Shown here: one piece after another, positions 6,841-15,297 of the stretch | Layout of the letters: each line of letters starts with the position of its first letter | How positions within the stretch are numbered: position 1 is the stretch's first letter | NCBI RefSeq assembly: GCF_024171605.1 | Contig: NZ_JALKAA010000002.1 | Span: 806,001-870,000, forward strand | DNA from: Pontibacter sp. HSC-36F09 | Lineage (GTDB): Bacteria > Bacteroidota > Bacteroidia > Cytophagales > Hymenobacteraceae | Reading direction: 5' to 3' | DNA: 64,000 nucleotides | Made by a program: the position numbers and the translations under genes | The notes under the pieces: generated by a model | Told to the model about the DNA's origin: nothing | Seen by the model: the letters and a program-made list of their open reading frames with translations, nothing else | Database searches by the model: none

Positions 6841-8187
6841 ATGATGAATGTAAGTGATTTAAAGCTCAAGGATGAGGTGCTACCATGCTTCGACTACACA
6901 AATAGTGAGCAGGCTGCCTTACGTCTTCTTTCTCTGCTTCAGGAAATACCATCCACAGAAACTGAAGTCCTGGAAAGGCAGGCTATCACGAAGGGTTTTA
7001 TAAGTAACTGGGCTGTTTTGGAGAACTTCACCTACCGACGGCTTGACTTGCATGAGGTCTTTGCTTTCTTAGAAAGTATCGCAGTAAATAACACCTTGCC
7101 GAATGATGGAAAACTCAAGATCACTTTAAAGCTAAGGCTGTCAGGATCAGAGCGAAAAAGGCTAAAATCGAAGCTGGTACAGGCTGTGCTGCTTCTAAAC
7201 GGAATCTACGTGCAGTACCTGAGTCGGATAGACAAGGATGCTTTTCCTGCAGGCTACCAGGTGCAGCTACAAAGGGCTCTTTTATTTCTCAACAAACTCA
7301 ACTTAGAGGCTTCTGCAGAGCTTATAAAGGAAGACCGCTTTACCGTTACAAAAATAGTTGAGCTCTCCCGCCGGTTAAGCACTCTTGCTCAAAACGAAAT
7401 CAGAGGCTTCTGGGATTTCTTCTTCACATTCGAAGCGTTCTGGTCAATAGCCAAAGGGGCACTTGCAAATGGCTTCACATTTCCTTGTTTTGGCACCGAC
7501 GGCATCCTGATGGAGGAATTCTACCATCCAACACTCAAAACCCCTATAAAAAATTCTTTAACGATGGAAACGGAGCAGAATGTGCTGCTTCTCACAGGGC
7601 CGAATATGTCTGGTAAATCAACACTGCTGAAAGCCTTAGGACTTTGCGTATACCTGGCCCGGGCTGGATTTGCGGTTCCTGCATCGCGTTGCGCTGTTCC
7701 TTTCTTCAGTTCAATTGCTATAGCCGTTAACCTTAATGACAGCCTCCAGGATGGGTATAGCCACTTTATGGCAGAAATTATGAACCTGAAATCAGTTGTT
7801 CAGGCGACGGAAGGGGAAGGAAGATGCTTTGCCGTTTTTGACGAAATCTTTAAAGGAACGAATACGGATGATGCGCGTGATATTATCCAGACAACCATTA
7901 GTGGATTGACAAGAAGAAAAGGGTCTTTTTTCCTTATCTCTACCCATATGCTGCAATTGGATGAGCAGTTGAGTAGTGACGATAGCAGAAATGTTAGAAA
8001 GTGCTATATTGAATGTGCCCTTGACAAAGGCTTCCCGAAGTTCTCATACCGACTGAAAGGAGGTTGGTCACAGCTCAGGATAGGAAAGATTCTGTTTGAA
8101 AAGGAGGGCTTAACGGAGCTACTTACATCCAAAGATGAAACATGGCAACATCCAACAGTGTCAATCAGTAGCTATACCCAACGATAA
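6841..8187 (+). CDS. MutS-like ATPase lacking mismatch-binding domain
   Basis: A 448-residue ATPase with the MutS core/lever region (about residues 20-225) and the MutS domain V ABC-type ATPase (about 226-430). The Walker A motif GPNMSGKS is at residue 253, a MutS signature region follows (NDSLQDGYSHFMAEI), Walker B is near 330-337 (CFAVFDEIFKGTN), and the STH switch is near 367. The N-terminal mismatch-recognition and connector domains of MutS1 are missing. So is the C-terminal Smr nuclease of MutS2, making it one of the short MutS-related proteins of unknown function. Probably cytoplasmic and dimeric. It is followed closely by, or overlaps, a DUF2071 gene. Canonical mismatch repair is unlikely from this domain set. 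Confidence 0.85.
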   Translation: MMNVSDLKLKDEVLPCFDYTNSEQAALRLLSLLQEIPSTETEVLERQAITKGFISNWAVLENFTYRRLDLHEVFAFLESIAVNNTLPNDGKLKITLKLRLSGSERKRLKSKLVQAVLLLNGIYVQYLSRIDKDAFPAGYQVQLQRALLFLNKLNLEASAELIKEDRFTVTKIVELSRRLSTLAQNEIRGFWDFFFTFEAFWSIAKGALANGFTFPCFGTDGILMEEFYHPTLKTPIKNSLTMETEQNVLLLTGPNMSGKSTLLKALGLCVYLARAGFAVPASRCAVPFFSSIAIAVNLNDSLQDGYSHFMAEIMNLKSVVQATEGEGRCFAVFDEIFKGTNTDDARDIIQTTISGLTRRKGSFFLISTHMLQLDEQLSSDDSRNVRKCYIECALDKGFPKFSYRLKGGWSQLRIGKILFEKEGLTELLTSKDETWQHPTVSISSYTQR

Positions 8188-8200
8188 GCCGGCCCCTTAC

Positions 8201-8935
8201 ATGATCCCAAAAATGAGTTTCCTGAAAGCAGATTGGCGTAAGTTAGTGTTGACAAACTACGAGGTGGACCAGTCGGTGCTTGCGCCATACCTGCCGTATG
8301 GCACAGAGTTGGATTTATGGAACGGCAAATGTTATGTCAGTCTGGTCGGATTTATGTTTTTAAACACAAAGCTGCTGAACATCCGAATTCCCTTTCATGT
8401 AAACTTTGAAGAGGTCAATCTTCGGTTTTATGTCCGTCGACTGGAGGACAAGGTATGGAAACGGGGCGTCGTGTTTATCAAAGAGATCGTTCCGAAACCT
8501 GCACTGACCTTTGTTGCCAACACGGTATATAAAGAGAATTATCAAACGCTGCCGATGCGGCACGAGTGGCGTGAAACTGCAAGCGAACAGCTCGTTTCGT
8601 ATAGCTGGAAAATGAACGCCAAATGGCAAAACATCAGTGTTCAAGCGAGTACACAAGCCACTGAAATTACTCCTTTAAGTGAAGCAGAATTTATCACGGA
8701 GCATTATTGGGGCTATGCCAAAGCAAGCAACACGAAAACGAACGAGTACGAGGTAACTCACCCGAGATGGCAGGTATACGAGGTGCTGGACTATAGCATA
8801 ACAGTTGATTTTGGGCAGGTATACGGGCCCGGTTTCGGTTTTCTGAGTAGCCAAACACCTGCTTCGGTGATGCTGGCAGAAGGCTCAGAAATAACCGTTG
8901 AAAACAAGAAGAGTATAAAGAAGCCCTCCACGTGA
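8201..8935 (+). CDS. DUF2071 (YqjF-like) protein
   Basis: A 244-residue protein of the DUF2071/YqjF family. The pattern is SFLKADWRKLVLTNYEVDQSVLAPYLPYGTELDLWNGKCYVSLVGF early, then NFEEVNLRFYVRR and KRGVVFIKEIVPK. The family is related to acetoacetate-decarboxylase-like folds, but its activity is unknown. I start at the ATG at 8201, just after the MutS-like stop. An in-frame ATG at 8135 would overlap that gene by 53 nt, and another ATG exists at 8213. It probably shares a transcript with the MutS-like gene. The stop comes just before the sulfurtransferase promoter. Confidence 0.82.
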   Translation: MIPKMSFLKADWRKLVLTNYEVDQSVLAPYLPYGTELDLWNGKCYVSLVGFMFLNTKLLNIRIPFHVNFEEVNLRFYVRRLEDKVWKRGVVFIKEIVPKPALTFVANTVYKENYQTLPMRHEWRETASEQLVSYSWKMNAKWQNISVQASTQATEITPLSEAEFITEHYWGYAKASNTKTNEYEVTHPRWQVYEVLDYSITVDFGQVYGPGFGFLSSQTPASVMLAEGSEITVENKKSIKKPST

Positions 8936-8963
8936 TTGCGTAAGTTTACGCATCGTAATTTTG
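8936..8963 (+). promoter_or_regulatory. candidate promoter of sseA
   Basis: TAATTTTG at 8956-8963 fits the Bacteroidota -7 consensus TAnnTTTG, about 44 nt before the start codon. ATTG at 8935-8938 could be the -33 element, but the 17-nt spacing is shorter than the usual 19-21. Confidence 0.4.
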
Positions 8964-9006
8964 CATATCTGATACCGTAGCCTTTCACCATCAAACACAC
9001 CATACC

Positions 9007-9846
9007 ATGTCTCCAATCATCACCGCCCAAGAACTTGCTTCTATCCTCAAAAATGAAAACCTGGTATTGATCGATGCCCGCTCCGGCCCCAATGGCAGTA
9101 CCAAGTATGAACAAGAGCATCTGGCCGGGGCACTGCATGTAGACCTGGACAAAGATCTGGCTGACATCAAACCAGACGCAGCCCAGGGGGGACGCCACCC
9201 GCTGCCAGAACCTGAAAAATTTGCCGAACTGCTGGGTCGCTTAGGTATAGCGCATGGCAGCCATGTGGTAGTGTATGATGACATGAGCGGTGCCAATGCC
9301 GCTTCCCGGTTCTGGTGGGTGCTGCGCGCTTCCGGACACACACAGGTACAAGTGCTCGATGGTGGCTACCAGGCGGCTATAGCGGCCGGTATACCTGTGA
9401 GCAGCGGAGAAGAACATCCAAAGCAAGCCGAACCATACCCATTCAAGGCTTGGGAACTGCCGACCATCTCGATGGAGGAAGTTGCGAAGGCTGCTAAGGA
9501 CCCAAACTATTTAGTGGTGGATGTGCGCGATGCAGCCCGTTATCGTGGCGAGACCGAACCAATTGACCTGGTGGCTGGACATATTCCGGGAGCTACGAAC
9601 ATTCCTTTTCAACAAAATCTGGCAGCAGATGGTACTTTCTTGTCACCTGAAGTTTTGAGGGAAAAATACGAAGCTGTATTGGACGGTCGCGATATGGACC
9701 ATGTAGCGGTTCACTGTGGCTCCGGGGTAACGGCCTGCCACACAGCGCTTGCCATGGACTATGCCGGCTTAGGTATACCGACACTCTATGTAGGTTCCTG
9801 GAGCGAATGGTCGCGCAACGACCGCCCGATCGGAACCGGAGCCTGA
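9007..9846 (+). CDS. sseA: thiosulfate / 3-mercaptopyruvate sulfurtransferase
   Basis: A tandem-rhodanese enzyme of 279 residues that transfers sulfane sulfur from 3-mercaptopyruvate or thiosulfate to an acceptor. The N-terminal inactive rhodanese domain spans about 5-130 (LIDARSGPNGSTKYEQEHLAGALH). The catalytic domain spans about 155-275 (VVDVRDAARYRGE ... AGHIPGA) with C237 in the loop CGSGVT. A CG[S/G]GVT loop is the signature of mercaptopyruvate-type enzymes rather than classic rhodanese (CRKGVT). Cytoplasmic, no signal peptide. It has its own promoter-like element and ends at a terminator shared with convergent trpS. Sulfur handling fits the met locus 9 kb away, though linkage is only suggestive. 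Confidence 0.93.
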   Translation: MSPIITAQELASILKNENLVLIDARSGPNGSTKYEQEHLAGALHVDLDKDLADIKPDAAQGGRHPLPEPEKFAELLGRLGIAHGSHVVVYDDMSGANAASRFWWVLRASGHTQVQVLDGGYQAAIAAGIPVSSGEEHPKQAEPYPFKAWELPTISMEEVAKAAKDPNYLVVDVRDAARYRGETEPIDLVAGHIPGATNIPFQQNLAADGTFLSPEVLREKYEAVLDGRDMDHVAVHCGSGVTACHTALAMDYAGLGIPTLYVGSWSEWSRNDRPIGTGA

Positions 9847-9849
9847 GAT

Positions 9850-9875
9850 AGGTATAAACTTAAGGTATAGGTATA
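9850..9875. repeat. dense cluster of the AGGTATA word
   Basis: Three AGGTATA copies lie within 26 nt (9850-9856, 9863-9869, 9869-9875), between the sseA stop and the terminator. They exemplify a word found throughout the window on both strands. No function can be assigned from the sequence. Confidence 0.6.
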
Positions 9876-9880
9876 AACAC

Positions 9881-9914
9881 AAATCGGCTGCTGAAATCAC
9901 TCAGCAGCCGATTT
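9881..9914. terminator. bidirectional terminator between sseA and trpS
   Basis: AAATCGGCTGCTGA (9881-9894) and TCAGCAGCCGATTT (9901-9914) form a perfect 14-bp stem over a 6-nt loop. It lies between two convergent genes and is flanked by A- and T-rich ends, so it can serve both. Confidence 0.85.
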
Positions 9915-9934
9915 GCATTTGGCAGGTATAGCGC

Positions 9935-10909
9935 TTAGTAGCCCAGCTTCTGGCGCACGCGCTCCAGAACTGGCGTGGCAATGGCTTTCGCTTTATTGGC
10001 GCCTTCCAGCAGTTTTTTGTCTATTTCAGGCAGGTTGTTCATGTAGTAATTGAACAGCTCACGCTCTTTGGCAAACTTGCGCACAATCAGCTCATACAGC
10101 GCCTGCTTGGCATGTCCGTAGCCGTAGCCACCGTTCTGGTAGTTGTTGCGCATCTGCAGAATCTCTTCCGGGGAAGCGAGCAGACTGTAAAGCTTAAAGG
10201 TAGTATCCTCGTCCGGATCTTTTGGATCTTCCAGCGGAGTGCTGTCCGTTACAATGCTCATGATTGTTTTGCGCAGCGGCTTGTCGGCCTCAAAAATATC
10301 AATGATGTTGCCATAAGACTTGCTCATTTTCTCGCCGTTAACGCCAGGCACAGTCATCACTGTTTCATCCGTTTTCGCATCCGGCAGCACAAACGTATCG
10401 CCGTAGATGTGGTTGAACGAGCTGGCAATGTCGCGGGTGATCTCGAGGTGCTGCACCTGGTCTTTGCCTACCGGTACGATGTTGGCGTCATACATGAGGA
10501 TATCAGCCGCCATCAGCACCGGGTAAGTGAACAGACCCGCATTCACATCAGCCAATCCTCTGCGGCTCGACTTGTCCTTAAACGAATGGGCGTTGGCCAG
10601 CATCGGGAAAGGAGCGAAGCAGTTGAGGTACCAGTTGAGCTCGGTCACCATTGGCACGTCCGACTGGCGGTATAAGATGTGTTTATCGGTGTCGAAGCCA
10701 CAGGCCAGCCAGGCGGCAGCTACCGAGTAGGTGTTGTGGCGCAGCACCTGTGGGTCGCGGATGGTAGTAAGGGAGTGCAGGTCCGCTATAAAGTAAAGCG
10801 CCTGCTCCTGCGATGCCTTCGAAAGTTCGATGGCGGGGAGGATAGCACCCAGCAGGTTGCCCAAATGCGGACGGCCTGTGCTCTGAATGCCCGTAAGGTA
10901 TCGTGCCAT
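9935..10909 (-). CDS. trpS: tryptophanyl-tRNA synthetase
   Basis: Class I aminoacyl-tRNA synthetase that charges tRNA-Trp. From the ATG at 10909 it is 324 residues (MARYLTGIQSTGRPHLGN), normal for bacterial TrpS. An upstream in-frame ATG at 10960 would add 17 residues without family support. The HIGH-type motif is PHLGN at about 14-18, and the KMSKS loop is GEKMSKSYGN. The Trp-binding segment (PVLMAADILMYDANIVPVGKDQVQH) is present. The C-terminal helical domain ends KLGY. No tryptophan operon or T-box-like element is visible. It converges on sseA. Confidence 0.96.
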   Translation of the reverse strand: MARYLTGIQSTGRPHLGNLLGAILPAIELSKASQEQALYFIADLHSLTTIRDPQVLRHNTYSVAAAWLACGFDTDKHILYRQSDVPMVTELNWYLNCFAPFPMLANAHSFKDKSSRRGLADVNAGLFTYPVLMAADILMYDANIVPVGKDQVQHLEITRDIASSFNHIYGDTFVLPDAKTDETVMTVPGVNGEKMSKSYGNIIDIFEADKPLRKTIMSIVTDSTPLEDPKDPDEDTTFKLYSLLASPEEILQMRNNYQNGGYGYGHAKQALYELIVRKFAKERELFNYYMNNLPEIDKKLLEGANKAKAIATPVLERVRQKLGY

Positions 10910-10996
10910 AGTCGGGGAAATGTTTACAACTGCAAAAATAACGCAAATTGCTGAGAACACGTCTAGCCCAACTACGACAATTCTATACCTGTAGCC

Positions 10997-11557
10997 CTAA
11001 AGTTTCCTGAGTGAGTGATTTTTTGAGCTTCCGATCTCGTCCTGCGTTTTGGTCAGCAGCTTCACCTCCGTATCGCTCACCTGCAGAAAATACATCGGGT
11101 CTATGTCGCCGGCGGTAGGTATAAGTTGCAGCACCACGGCGTCGGGGTTTTGCTTGTTGCCTTTGGCCAGGAACCACTTGCCGCTGCTGTTCACCACACT
11201 CTTATCTGCCGGCTTACCCATGTAGATTTGCTTCATCGTGAACGAGCCTTTGGAATCGCCATTCAGAGTGAGTTCTGTTTTAATACCCTGGCAGTCTTTG
11301 CAGGCCAGTGTGCCCCGGAAAGTGCCGCTTGGTGACGCCAGTACAGGAGCTGCCTCCAGGGCAGGCTCTGCAGCTGCAGTGGCCTCGGCTTTCGTAGGTT
11401 TGGCTTTGCTTTTGGCCGGGGCTTTTGCTGTCGTTTTCTTACCGCCGGCACGGTTTTCCTCCAGCCACTCCTGGTAGCTTTTACCTGACTGTGCCTGTAC
11501 CTGCTGCAAGCCAAGAGTAAGAGAGAATAGGATGAAAAGGGCGATTATTGCTTTCAT
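10997..11557 (-). CDS. secreted NlpE-like domain protein
   Basis: A 186-residue exported protein. It has a type I signal peptide (MKAIIALFILFSLTLGLQQVQAQ, cleavage after QAQ) and an Ala/Lys/Pro linker (about 40-80). The C-terminal domain opens GTFRGTLACKDCQGIKTELTLNGD and matches the NlpE N-terminal domain, with its CxxC pair. Unlike NlpE it lacks a lipobox cysteine, so it should be soluble in the periplasm rather than membrane-anchored. The NlpE domain in Enterobacteria senses envelope stress and copper; that role cannot be transferred here. It lies close behind trpS on the same strand but looks independent. Confidence 0.75.
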   Translation of the reverse strand: MKAIIALFILFSLTLGLQQVQAQSGKSYQEWLEENRAGGKKTTAKAPAKSKAKPTKAEATAAAEPALEAAPVLASPSGTFRGTLACKDCQGIKTELTLNGDSKGSFTMKQIYMGKPADKSVVNSSGKWFLAKGNKQNPDAVVLQLIPTAGDIDPMYFLQVSDTEVKLLTKTQDEIGSSKNHSLRKL

Positions 11558-11953
11558 GTCGTTTCCTGTTTATCGTTCGGGCTGATCCTATCAGAAAATA
11601 TACCAGTTTTTCAGAAGCATGAATCTGAGCCGACTGTATCTGATTTAACTGTTGAAAATTTAATTTATTGTGTGCTGTAGCGAAGGCGATGCAGCGGCGG
11701 CTGACACTTGGCCTTGTGCCCGGATGTGAGATACGAAAGCGGTGCGGCGGGGTTGAGGGAAAGGTAGACGTCAGGTACAAATTGCACTAGTTTGGTGGCC
11801 ATGGACTACCCTTAAAAAGCAAATGACCAGGCGCTTCACTTAAGAGCAGACACCCAGCCATTCAAAAAAATCAAATCAAATCTTATTGTTTTATGTCAAT
11901 TACATCATAGGCTTGCTCGGGGTTAAGTAAAAAAACAGTCAATCTTATAGGGT
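11558..11953. other. gene-free intergenic stretch
   Basis: Upstream of the NlpE-like gene and downstream of the EamA gene. Short open frames here have no recognisable composition or motif. No TAnnTTTG box in the right orientation, tRNA, or clear terminator dyad was found. Confidence 0.4.
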
Positions 11954-12865
11954 TTAGGCTGTTGCCAGCTTTTTATTTTTCTGCGACCGGTATAACCTGT
12001 TTAGGTTGCTTATAATAATGGCCAGGAGGATCAATGCCACCCCCAGCCATTGTACCGTCCACACTTCTTCCTGCAGCACGAAGTACGACATGGCCACCGC
12101 CACCGGCAACTCTGCCGAGCTGAGGATGGCACTTAGTGCCAGACCGGTTTTAGGTATACCGTAGGCAAAGAACAGCGGCGGAATAACCGTGCCGAACACA
12201 CCCAGTAGTAAGCCCCACTTGAACAAACCATCCCCCAAAGCCCCGTTAAACAGGAACATCGGCGGGAAAATGCTCAGCACCAGTATGGTAGCACCCGTTA
12301 GCAGGAGCGCACTTTTGGTGGTCGGGTGCAAGTGGTTGCCAGCCGCCCCATTGATCATCAGGAATACCGAATAACACAAAGCCGCCAGCAGTCCGAAGCC
12401 AATACCTGCCAAGTCGAAGTCAGGTATAGTGCCTGAGAAAAGCCTGCCTGCCATGGCCGTGCCCACCAGCACCAGCAGTACCATTATCACCTGCGACAGT
12501 TGTGGCATTTTGCGCTTGATCACCGACTCCAGCAAGAGGCTGATCCAGGTAAACTGCATCAGCAGCAGAATAGCGATAGAGGCCGGTACCGCCTGCACAC
12601 ACTTGTAGTAGAAGATGCTCACCATGCCCGTGCTGGTGCCCATGGCCACCAGCTTCAGTTTGTCCATGGTTGAAACGCCGAGGGTGCGGTGGCCCATTAG
12701 GTGGCGAACCAATACGATGCTCCAAAGTATAACGAAGCCAAAAGAGACCTGCGTGCCGGTAACGTCACCCAAGGTATAGCCTTCCTGGTAAGCCAGTTTT
12801 ACGAATGTGGATAGTATGCCGAAGCTACACGCTCCGAGGAATACCAAAAGGATGCCTCTGAACAT
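11954..12865 (-). CDS. EamA/DMT-family transporter
   Basis: A 303-residue inner-membrane protein with about ten transmembrane helices in two homologous EamA halves (about 1-140 and 150-290), the drug/metabolite-transporter layout. The N-terminus MFRGILLVFLGACSFGILSTFVKLAYQEGY shows the typical first helix with a conserved small-residue motif. The second half carries GTVIPPLFFAYGIPKTGLALSAILSSAELPVAVAMSYFVLQEE, very close to the EamA consensus with its late Pro and Glu. The C-terminus is short and basic (NRLYRSQKNKK), consistent with a cytoplasmic end. The substrate is unknown; amino-acid or metabolite export is usual for the family. Apparently monocistronic. Confidence 0.9.
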   Translation of the reverse strand: MFRGILLVFLGACSFGILSTFVKLAYQEGYTLGDVTGTQVSFGFVILWSIVLVRHLMGHRTLGVSTMDKLKLVAMGTSTGMVSIFYYKCVQAVPASIAILLLMQFTWISLLLESVIKRKMPQLSQVIMVLLVLVGTAMAGRLFSGTIPDFDLAGIGFGLLAALCYSVFLMINGAAGNHLHPTTKSALLLTGATILVLSIFPPMFLFNGALGDGLFKWGLLLGVFGTVIPPLFFAYGIPKTGLALSAILSSAELPVAVAMSYFVLQEEVWTVQWLGVALILLAIIISNLNRLYRSQKNKKLATA

Positions 12866-13069
12866 AGATGTTCCTTTAGAAAATGAAATAAATTAGGAAT
12901 AGGAGGGCTACACGGGCCCAATTTTAGGAATGGCGACTGTTAGAGATCGTGCAGGACGTACCCGGTAATGAAAATTTGTGTATGTGCTAAGTGTGCAGCC
13001 ATTTTGTTTTGCAAGACCACAAAGATAGGGTCCTATTCAGCTCAAAAGCAAATTTATTTAAAACTCAGG

Positions 13070-13861
13070 CTATTCCTCGCTTTCTTTGGCAGCTGCTTCT
13101 ATCATGGCTTCAGTGGTGCGATGGCCCAGGTAACCGTCTATCAGATAGTGTGCTAGGTATAGGAGCGGCGTGAGGGCGATGGCAATGAAAAATTTATAAA
13201 TGTAATTGATAACAGCTACCGACATCACCAGCGAAAGCGGCCAGTTGCCGAAAATGTAGAAGGCCACAAAAAGCACCACCACACTGTCGATTAGCTGCGA
13301 CACCAGCGTAGAGCCCGTTGCCCGCAGCCAGATCTTGCCGCTGCCTGTAAAAGAGCGCAGCCAGTGAAACACGGTAGCATCCAAAAACTGCGAGATCAGG
13401 AAAGCCACCAATGAGCCGATAATGATCCCCAGCCCCTGCCTGTAAATGGAGTTAAAGGCATAGTCGATGTCAAAAGGATTGCCAGCTGCATCCTGGTTGT
13501 TGAGTTCCAGCCAAAACGCAGCAGGTGGCAGACCCGTCACTATCGTGATCACCAGGAAGGCATACAGGATCAGGATGACAGTGAGGATACTGATTTTCTG
13601 GACGCCCTTTTTGCCAAAATACTCATTGATGATGTCGGTGGTCACAAACACGACAGGCCAGATGATAACGCCCGCCGTGAGGTTGAAGTCGAACTTCTCC
13701 CCCATGAGCCCGATCTGGGCACCCGGCATACCAAAAAGCGCTTCGGCCGAAAAAATCTTCACACCGATCAGTTCTGCCAGCAGGGCGTTGGCTAGAAAGA
13801 TGCCACTCAGGACAAGGAACAGATTCGTGCGTTTTTTCTCGAGGGAAGGGGTTGCCGCCAT
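13070..13861 (-). CDS. queuosine precursor transporter (DUF165/YhhQ family)
   Basis: A 263-residue inner-membrane protein with about six helices. The family signature is seen in LLAELIGVKIF, NLTAGVIIWPVVFVTTDIINEYFGKKGVQK and SQFLDATVFHWLR. The late STLVSQLIDSVVVLFVAFY is also typical. YhhQ-type proteins import 7-cyano-7-deazaguanine or related queuosine precursors. The extra loop between helices (AAFWLELNNQDAAGNPFDIDYAFNSIYRQ) is common in Bacteroidota members. The start codon is preceded directly by an AGGTATA word. No tgt or queA gene is adjacent, so the assignment rests on family only. Confidence 0.9.
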   Translation of the reverse strand: MAATPSLEKKRTNLFLVLSGIFLANALLAELIGVKIFSAEALFGMPGAQIGLMGEKFDFNLTAGVIIWPVVFVTTDIINEYFGKKGVQKISILTVILILYAFLVITIVTGLPPAAFWLELNNQDAAGNPFDIDYAFNSIYRQGLGIIIGSLVAFLISQFLDATVFHWLRSFTGSGKIWLRATGSTLVSQLIDSVVVLFVAFYIFGNWPLSLVMSVAVINYIYKFFIAIALTPLLYLAHYLIDGYLGHRTTEAMIEAAAKESEE

Positions 13862-13933
13862 AGGTATAGAAATGGTGCAGCAAGATAGGGATTTTGCAAT
13901 TAAGAAACCTGCAGGTCGCAGGCGTTCCTGCGC

Positions 13934-14851
13934 TTATTCCTGCACACAGAAAATGCTGCCTTCGGTAGCTAGATCCGTTTTCGGGAATACTTCCTTTGCC
14001 TCCTCCAGTAGAGGCGTCAGGTCTTTGTAGCGCACCGAAAAGTGGCCGAGCAACAGGTGGCGTACCTGCGCGGAGGCGGCCATCTCGGCAGCTTGGCGGG
14101 CGGTGCTGTGGAAAGTATAATGGGCGCGCTCACGCAGCTCGTCGGTAAAGGTGGCTTCATGGTAAAGCAGATCTACGCCCTTTAAATAGGGAAGCAGGTC
14201 GGGCTTATACCTGCTGTCGGCGCAGTAGGCATAACTGCGGCTGCGCTTGGGCTCTAGTGTTACCACGGAGTTGCGCACCAGCACATGGCCCTGCTCGTCG
14301 CGCACGTCCTCCCCCCACTTCAGGCGCACGAGTTGTGGTGGCGTCAAAAAGCCGGGCAGGTTCTCTTTGATCAACGGTCGTGGCTTTGGTTTTTCGCGGA
14401 ACAGGAAACCACAGCAGGGCACGCGGTGCTCCATAGGTAAGGTGTGCACCGTAATCTTCTTGTCTTCATAAATTTTGCGGTAGAGGCCTGTGTCAAGCTC
14501 ATGAAAAATAAGCTTGTAGCACAGGTTGGTGCCGGAGTATTTGAGTTGCAGACTAAGGATTTCGGAAAGGCCGGGAGGGCCGAAGAGATGCAGCGGCTGC
14601 TGGCGGCCCTGCAGGTGCATGGTAGAAAGCAAACCTGCCAGACCAAAGTAATGGTCGCCGTGCAGGTGGCTGATGTAGATGTTAGAAATGCGCTGATGCT
14701 TTATTTTGTAAAGCATCAGCTGCATTTGGGTTCCTTCTCCGCAATCAATCAGATGAAGCTGATTGTCGATGGTCAGCAACTGGGCGGTATGATGCCGGTT
14801 TGCCGAGGGTGTGGCCGACGAACTGCCAAGTATTCTGAGTTCGAAATCCAC
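13934..14851 (-). CDS. rnz: ribonuclease Z
   Basis: Zinc-dependent metallo-beta-lactamase-fold endonuclease that trims the 3' ends of tRNA precursors; 305 residues is the normal short-form length. Motif II SHLHGDH is at about 61-67. The GSSSATP loop lies near the N-terminus, and the exosite region is the Pro/Lys/Arg-rich stretch about 150-190. Further ligands are in MEHRVPCCGF, AYCADSR, LYHEATF and LLLGHFS. Cytoplasmic. It follows the STAS gene by 13 nt on the same strand and probably shares its transcript, a pairing I recall from other Bacteroidota. Confidence 0.95.
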   Translation of the reverse strand: MDFELRILGSSSATPSANRHHTAQLLTIDNQLHLIDCGEGTQMQLMLYKIKHQRISNIYISHLHGDHYFGLAGLLSTMHLQGRQQPLHLFGPPGLSEILSLQLKYSGTNLCYKLIFHELDTGLYRKIYEDKKITVHTLPMEHRVPCCGFLFREKPKPRPLIKENLPGFLTPPQLVRLKWGEDVRDEQGHVLVRNSVVTLEPKRSRSYAYCADSRYKPDLLPYLKGVDLLYHEATFTDELRERAHYTFHSTARQAAEMAASAQVRHLLLGHFSVRYKDLTPLLEEAKEVFPKTDLATEGSIFCVQE

Positions 14852-14864
14852 AAAGTAGGGTTTG

Positions 14865-15242
14865 CTAGTCTTCCTTGTTGGTCAGGTCCTGCTCGATCTC
14901 GTGCAGAAACACACGGTCAATCGCCTCTTCCACCGTAGGAAGGATGTTAAGCACAGACTCCAGTTTAGAGATCGTGATCAGTTTCATCACGTGGTCCTGC
15001 AGGCTTGTCAGAATCAGCAAACCGTTAGAGGAGTTGCAAAGTCTGTTCGCAATCAGGATAGAGCTCAGGCCTGAAGAGTCAGTATATTTTACGTTATTGA
15101 GGTCAAGAATCAGGTTGGTGATCCCTTCGGCATTCAATTTCACGAACTCAGATTTCAAATCCGGAGCGATTGAAGTATCAAGTTTCTTCTCGTCTATCGT
15201 GATAATCGTGTAGTTTTCTTTCTTATCAATCGTGTACTTCAT
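14865..15242 (-). CDS. STAS-domain protein (anti-sigma-factor antagonist type)
   Basis: A 125-residue single STAS domain. MKYTIDKKENYTIITIDEKKLDTSIAPDLKSEF leads into ILDLNNVKYTDSSGLSSILIANRL, with the phosphorylatable serine in the DSSGL loop, as in SpoIIAA/RsbV. I take the ATG at 15242; a longer in-frame start at 15287 adds 15 non-conserved residues. In its family it is switched by a serine kinase/phosphatase partner-switching pair, but none is encoded here. Co-directional with rnz (13-nt gap). Confidence 0.88.
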   Translation of the reverse strand: MKYTIDKKENYTIITIDEKKLDTSIAPDLKSEFVKLNAEGITNLILDLNNVKYTDSSGLSSILIANRLCNSSNGLLILTSLQDHVMKLITISKLESVLNILPTVEEAIDRVFLHEIEQDLTNKED

Positions 15243-15297
15243 AGATCTACCAGTAAAGGATTTAAACGCGAATGTACCAAAATCCACGTTAATAATT

